Of a stretch of DNA of 64,000 nucleotides, positions 59,837 through 64,000 are shown one piece after another (the first letter of the stretch is position 1; every line of letters starts with the position of its first letter). A program made the position numbers and the translations under genes. Source of the stretch: Chitinophaga filiformis (lineage in GTDB: Bacteria > Bacteroidota > Bacteroidia > Chitinophagales > Chitinophagaceae); assembly GCF_021646545.1 (NCBI RefSeq), contig NZ_JAKIRP010000011.1:62001-126000 (forward strand), written 5' to 3'. The notes under the pieces were generated by a model. The model saw only the letters and a program-made list of their open reading frames with translations. It did no database searches and was not told the DNA's origin.

Positions 59837-60564
59837 AATTTGAGTTTTTTGAAGATACCCTCTGGTATTGACTTGATAATGAGCATAATATAACGCCAGA
59901 ACCACTTTGTATAAATCACGTTCTTCTTCGCCACCACCGCTTTATAAACATCCTTCGCAACATCCTGCGGCTGGGCCGTCAGGGGAGCCGGCAGCTTCAG
60001 GTTCTCCGTCATGCGGGTGTAAACAAAGCCCGGTTGCACACTCAGCACATGTACCCCTTTATGGAACAAACGGTTACGGAGCCCGCTGAGGTAAGCCGTA
60101 AAACCAGCCTTTGCGCTACCATAAAGGTAGTTACTTTGCCGGCCACGTTCTCCCGCTACTGAACTGATGCCTACAATGGTGCCATTACCGCGCGCAGCAT
60201 ATTCATCTGCCACAATGTTCAGGATGGAAACGGCGCCTGTATAGTTGGTATGCAGAATGCGGGCGGCTTCATTCCAGTCAGACTGGCCTTTTTCCTGCGA
60301 CCCCAGGTATCCGAACACGGAAATGGTAACATCCGGCGGATTGGGTAATGCAATATAAAAGGCGGCATGACTGGTAAAATCTGTTGCATCAAAGGCATGG
60401 GAGCTGGCGGTCACCTGGTAACGGATGCGAAGATCCTGCTCCAGGGCCGAAATAGCCGCTACGTTACGGGCAGCCAGTTGAATATTGTATTTGTTCCTGG
60501 CAAACTCGCGGGCAATGGCTACAGCCATGTCTGACCCGGCTCCCAGAATAAGAACAGTAGGCAT
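59833..60564 (-). CDS. DprE2-like short-chain dehydrogenase
   Basis: A 243-residue SDR. The nucleotide motif is VLILGAGSDMAVAIAREFA, and the catalytic set is Ser in GISSVAGERGRQSNYLYG, with the YxxxK signature YGSAK. This GERGR..NYLYGSAKAG stretch is typical of decaprenylphosphoryl-2-keto-ribose reductases. In that pathway it would reduce the keto sugar made by the neighbouring FAD enzyme to polyprenyl-phosphate-arabinose. A C-terminal hydrophobic segment (FWRYIMLIIKSIP) suggests membrane association. It lies 34 bp after the DprE1-like gene. Confidence 0.85.
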   Translation of the reverse strand: MPTVLILGAGSDMAVAIAREFARNKYNIQLAARNVAAISALEQDLRIRYQVTASSHAFDATDFTSHAAFYIALPNPPDVTISVFGYLGSQEKGQSDWNEAARILHTNYTGAVSILNIVADEYAARGNGTIVGISSVAGERGRQSNYLYGSAKAGFTAYLSGLRNRLFHKGVHVLSVQPGFVYTRMTENLKLPAPLTAQPQDVAKDVYKAVVAKKNVIYTKWFWRYIMLIIKSIPEGIFKKLKL

Positions 60565-60598
60565 ATATTGATTGTCGGTATTTTAAGGTAGAAGACGT

Positions 60599-61930
60599 CT
60601 ATTCTGTCAGCAGCAACCGGTCTGACTGTACAGAACGGAACAGCTTAGCACCGTTGTATGTTTTGATGATATCGGCAAATTTTTGCGCATTGGGGTAGCT
60701 CTGCCAGAAAACCTCCTGCTTCATACGGGCGTCTTTCGAGAGATAGAGGCGGCCGCCGTATTGCAGTACGATCTCGTCCAGCTTATCAAGGAACTCAAAG
60801 AGACCTTTACGAACGGGGAAGTCCAGCGCCAGGGTATATCCTTCCATAGGGAACGATATCAGGCTGTCCTGTTTCCCAAACACCTTCAGTACCGCCAGGA
60901 AAGAACCAAGGCCGGCATCACTGATACGCTGCAGGATCGCTACCAGTCCTTCCTTCTTTTCCAGGGGCAGTACAAACTGGTACTGTACAAATCCGGCTTT
61001 ACCATAACCACGGTTCCAGTGCAGGATGGCATCCAGGGGATAAAAGAATGGCTCGTAGGGAATGACATTGTTAATCTCCCGTTTGGTATTCTTTAGATAA
61101 TACAACCAGTTGAATGCTTTGACAGTCAGGGTATTGAGTACAAAAGAAGGGAGATTGAAAGGCACAGACAGTTTACGTTTGGCAGCCAGTTGCAGGGGAG
61201 CTTTACGTTGCTGCTCATTCAGCTCTTCCGGGGTAGCGTGTTCACCAACAATGAGGATCCCACGGCCGAAGGTATCGCCCTTCTGCAGGCAGTCGATCCA
61301 GGCCATGGAATAGGTGTAATCTTTATATTCTTCAAAAAGACGGATCAGGTCTTCCAGGTTGTGGGCCTTGATCTGCTTCTGACGGATGTATGCCGTACTG
61401 ATCTTCTTCAGGCTGAACTTTACACGTGTAATAATGCCGGTGAGCCCCATACCGCCACAGGTGGCCCAGAAAAGGTCAGGGTGACTGTCGGCGGAACAGG
61501 TGATGGTGTCTTTATTGCCCGTGATCACATCCATGTCAATGATATGACCTGAGAATGAACCATCTACGTGATGGTTCTTACCATGTACGTCTGAGGCTAC
61601 CGCGCCGCCAACGGTGATGAACTTGGTACCGGGTGTTACCGGTAGAAACCATCCCTGGGGAACGATAATATCGAGGATCTGATCGAGTGTAATACCGGAT
61701 TGACATTCGAAGATGCCCTTCGTGGTATCAAAAGCGAGCACCTTGTCGTATTTAAGGGTAGAAACGCTGTGTTGGGCCAGCGAAGCATCGCCATAACAGC
61801 GCCCGTTTCCGCGGGCAATTACAGAAGAATGTGTGGATATAAAATCCTGCACTTGTTCCTCCTGCGAAAATGTTGTTTCGTCGCAGGAGATAGCGGGGTA
61901 ATTCCCCCAGTTTGCTAACCGTTTTTCCAT
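60599..61930 (-). CDS. DprE1-like FAD-binding oxidoreductase
   Basis: A 443-residue FAD-linked oxidase of the vanillyl-alcohol-oxidase fold. The FAD-binding part has VIARGNGRCYGDASLAQHS, GTKFITVGGAVASDVHGKNH and SFSGHIIDMDVITG. The C-terminal half has GYGKAGFVQYQFVLPLEKKE and LDFPVRKGLFEFLDKLDEI. It matches DprE1-type decaprenylphosphoryl-ribose 2'-oxidases, which oxidise the 2-hydroxyl of the lipid-linked ribose. Together with the SDR it would epimerise ribose to arabinose. Its ATG shares one base with the UbiA stop (TAATG), so translation is coupled. Confidence 0.88.
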   Translation of the reverse strand: MEKRLANWGNYPAISCDETTFSQEEQVQDFISTHSSVIARGNGRCYGDASLAQHSVSTLKYDKVLAFDTTKGIFECQSGITLDQILDIIVPQGWFLPVTPGTKFITVGGAVASDVHGKNHHVDGSFSGHIIDMDVITGNKDTITCSADSHPDLFWATCGGMGLTGIITRVKFSLKKISTAYIRQKQIKAHNLEDLIRLFEEYKDYTYSMAWIDCLQKGDTFGRGILIVGEHATPEELNEQQRKAPLQLAAKRKLSVPFNLPSFVLNTLTVKAFNWLYYLKNTKREINNVIPYEPFFYPLDAILHWNRGYGKAGFVQYQFVLPLEKKEGLVAILQRISDAGLGSFLAVLKVFGKQDSLISFPMEGYTLALDFPVRKGLFEFLDKLDEIVLQYGGRLYLSKDARMKQEVFWQSYPNAQKFADIIKTYNGAKLFRSVQSDRLLLTE

Positions 61931-62844
61931 TACTCAAAAAAACTTTTGTTAGTGGGTAAATAAATAATCACATAAAAACTCAGCACCCACAGGAGTATGG
62001 TTAATTGAATGAAACGGTCTTTGTATAGGATTTTGGTAGGAGAACCTGTATTATTCTCCACATAAGTTATTTGCAAATATCGTAATAATCCACCAATTAC
62101 AAAAAGACATGTATAATAAAGGCGGTAAGTACCAAAGCGTGACATGGTTTCCGGGGCCATCGTATACATCAGGTATGCCACAATGATCACTGCAGAGACA
62201 AGGGCCAGCATCACGTTCATGAAGTCCATGTTATAACCTTTGACAGCCTTCCGCATGTCCTGACCAGATTGTGTTTTGATCAGCACATCATCACGACGTT
62301 TGGCGATAGCCATGAACAGGGCCAGCAGGAATACCATGATCATCAGCCATTCAGATACGGCTATATTAGCGGCTACACCACCGGCTTTTACCCTCAATAC
62401 AAAGCCTACTGACAGGATCAGTATATCCAGTATCGATATGTTCTTTAATCCGAAGGAATACAATAAATTGATAATGAAGTAAATGCCTACAACAAACGCA
62501 AATTTTGGTCTGACATACCATGCCAGTAACCCACCTATGGCCAGACATAACACAAAAAAGACCAATGCCGCCGGTTTTGAAACAGCGCCGGAAGCGATGG
62601 GGCGTTTACGTTTTACAGGATGTATCCTGTCTGCTTCTACATCTCTGTAATCATTGATGATATAAATACTGCTGGCAATGAGACTAAATGCAAAAAATCC
62701 GATAAGTAATTCCACTACCTTCTGCAGGTTGAATATTTCTCCCGCGAAGAAAAGGGGAATGTATAAGAAAAGGTTTTTTGCCCAATGGGAGGGTCTTAGC
62801 AGTTTTAAATATTGCACGGGGATTGAACTTAATGTTGGCGCCAA
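61930..62844 (-). CDS. UbiA-family polyprenyl-phosphate phosphoribosyltransferase
   Basis: A 304-residue integral membrane prenyltransferase with about eight or nine hydrophobic segments. The first Asp-rich motif is INDYRDVEADRIHPVKRKRP, and a second conserved region is VLRVKAGGVAANIAVSEWL with AIAKRRDD. This set is typical of decaprenyl-phosphate phosphoribosyltransferase (the Rv3806c type), which moves phosphoribose from PRPP to a polyprenyl phosphate. The start is uncertain: no ATG is near, and I accept TTG at 62844; GTG at 62817 is an alternative. First gene of the operon. Confidence 0.88.
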   Translation of the reverse strand: MAPTLSSIPVQYLKLLRPSHWAKNLFLYIPLFFAGEIFNLQKVVELLIGFFAFSLIASSIYIINDYRDVEADRIHPVKRKRPIASGAVSKPAALVFFVLCLAIGGLLAWYVRPKFAFVVGIYFIINLLYSFGLKNISILDILILSVGFVLRVKAGGVAANIAVSEWLMIMVFLLALFMAIAKRRDDVLIKTQSGQDMRKAVKGYNMDFMNVMLALVSAVIIVAYLMYTMAPETMSRFGTYRLYYTCLFVIGGLLRYLQITYVENNTGSPTKILYKDRFIQLTILLWVLSFYVIIYLPTNKSFFE

Positions 62845-62962
62845 GATACGACTGATTACCGAACAACTACACCATGAAATGCTATTTTCGCGTAAATTCT
62901 ACTATTTTTGAGCCCGTTCATGTTACTTTATACTCGTTTTCATCAATTTATTATCCCCGTTT

Positions 62963-64000
62963 ATGCCGTCAACTCATGCTCCGTTCAGCCGTAAAGGTGC
63001 GTTTATCGCAGAATTGCTGATCATCATCGGTTTTGCGCTGGTCCCGTTGTTTGTGACGTTCCCCTACAGGGTAAACATTTTCCTTTCCTGGGAGGGCGCT
63101 TACAGATTATCTCAGGGTCAGGTCCCCTATAAAGATTTTGGTCTTCCCCTGGGTTATGGCTTCTGGCTGATGCCTGCATTGTTCTTCAAAATATTCGGTC
63201 CCCAGCTGATATCTCTCGTGAAGGCCCAGGTTTTCATGAATATACTGGCCGGACTATCTTTCCGCTCCATACTGAAAAGCCTCAATGTGCAACTTGCCAT
63301 CCGGGTAATTTCTGTATTGCTGTTCGTACTGTCGTATTCGTTCTTCAATTTCTGGCCATGGTACAATCAGACCGTGATCGTATATGAGCTGATCGGGCTG
63401 GCATTCCTGTTCCGTTACCTGATGGGGCCACAGGGGAAGCTCCGGTTTCTGTTTCTTTTCCTGTCTGCCTTTTTCACGTTCCTGTCTTTCTTTACGAAAC
63501 AGGATGGCGGCGGACTGGCATTACTGCTTTCACTTGCCCTGCTGGCATACAATACTTTACAGGGAAAGAAGTGGCTGGACTTTGTTGCATACCTGGCCTT
63601 TTATGGTATCGTAGCGGCCGCGGTCATTGTACCCTTGCTGCCTTACGGTTTCGGCTACTGGTTTAACCACGGACAGGCCCCGCACAATTCAAGGTTATCC
63701 ATTTACGATATCCTGTCAGAGATCATGGGATTTTCGCAATGGATCAAGTTATATTTCTTACTGGTGATTTTATGCCTGGTACCCGCCTTCCGCCAGTGGC
63801 GCAGCTTCTGGAATGACAGGCCGGCCATGCTTTTCGCCTTGCTAACCCTGGGCATATTGGTGGAAGCTGCCATCTTTCAGGTGACCAGCTACACGCCTCC
63901 GGACAATAATATCTTCTTTCACAGCTTCGCTTTTGCCTTCATTGCCAGCCGTTTACAGGAGCAGCTGAAACTGGATCTGGGGCGCTGGCCTTCTTTTGGT
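62963..64000 (+). CDS. GT-C-like multi-pass membrane protein, 3' end cut by window
   Basis: An open frame from the ATG at 62963 to the window edge, at least 346 residues. It starts MPSTHAPFSRKGAFIAELLI and is very hydrophobic, with many membrane segments. The first periplasmic loop has FLSWEGAYRLSQGQVPYKDF, the acidic-residue and GQ.PY.DF pattern of GT-C glycosyltransferases such as the PMT/ArnT superfamily, which use polyprenyl-phosphate sugars as donors. It is divergent from the DprE-like operon, with 118 bp between starts, so it may use the sugar made there. The C terminus lies outside the window. Confidence 0.75.
   Translation, partial: MPSTHAPFSRKGAFIAELLIIIGFALVPLFVTFPYRVNIFLSWEGAYRLSQGQVPYKDFGLPLGYGFWLMPALFFKIFGPQLISLVKAQVFMNILAGLSFRSILKSLNVQLAIRVISVLLFVLSYSFFNFWPWYNQTVIVYELIGLAFLFRYLMGPQGKLRFLFLFLSAFFTFLSFFTKQDGGGLALLLSLALLAYNTLQGKKWLDFVAYLAFYGIVAAAVIVPLLPYGFGYWFNHGQAPHNSRLSIYDILSEIMGFSQWIKLYFLLVILCLVPAFRQWRSFWNDRPAMLFALLTLGILVEAAIFQVTSYTPPDNNIFFHSFAFAFIASRLQEQLKLDLGRWPSFG

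Overview
The window looks like chromosomal DNA of a Bacteroidota bacterium, most likely a Chitinophaga-like member of the Chitinophagaceae (inference). The signs are promoter -7 elements of the TAnnTTTG type, few Shine-Dalgarno-like sites, many lipoprotein and Sec signals, and a gene set typical of that group (MqnA, DPP IV-like S9 peptidases, M28 and M1 peptidases, AsmA-like protein, LytTR regulator, ornithine aminotransferase, GH15 next to an OtsA-OtsB fusion). I saw no rRNA, tRNA, CRISPR array or intact insertion sequence.

Layout. 0.1-4.8 kb: small secreted protein, M28 peptidase, a long convergent intergenic region full of repeats and giant hairpins, and an orphan LytTR regulator. 4.9-11.1 kb: tripartite RND efflux operon. 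11.7-12.9 kb: small charged protein and a Tat-exported phosphoesterase. 13.0-23.5 kb: a five-gene operon on the minus strand made of a caspase, a CHAT protein with a degenerate STAND-like region, a MoxR AAA+ ATPase, a CoxE-like vWA protein and a 1499-residue protein with inactivated caspase-like modules and a C-terminal SLOG domain. It fits the MoxR-vWA type of NTP-dependent conflict (immunity/cell-death) system and is the most unusual gene set here. 23.8-29.4 kb: PAP2 phosphatase, a fluoride riboswitch with a CLC-F-type exporter, two oxidoreductases and minisatellites. 29.8-34.0 kb: trehalose synthesis (OtsA-OtsB fusion) and a GH15 hydrolase. 34.1-41.2 kb: envelope proteins and a DPP IV-like peptidase. 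41.7-51.4 kb: housekeeping genes (rocD, ACBP, lepA, manA, yraN, purB, mqnA). 51.6-59.2 kb: F420-reductase-like protein, M1 peptidase, lipoprotein SBP, lipase, desaturase. 59.2-64 kb: a four-gene UbiA/DprE1/DprE2/HAD operon resembling the polyprenyl-phosphate-arabinose pathway, divergent from a truncated GT-C-like membrane protein.

Non-coding structure is unusually rich. Three adjacent long palindromes at 3.39-3.80 kb have arms built of 11-bp units in the same phase. A family of 139-150 bp elements with GGTTTCAG...CTGAAACC inverted ends occurs five times, each time between convergent genes. A third family with covarying hairpins occurs at four places. Several minisatellites (43, 46, 72, about 79 and about 87 bp periods) fill gene-free stretches, some apparently grown from the ends of neighbouring genes.
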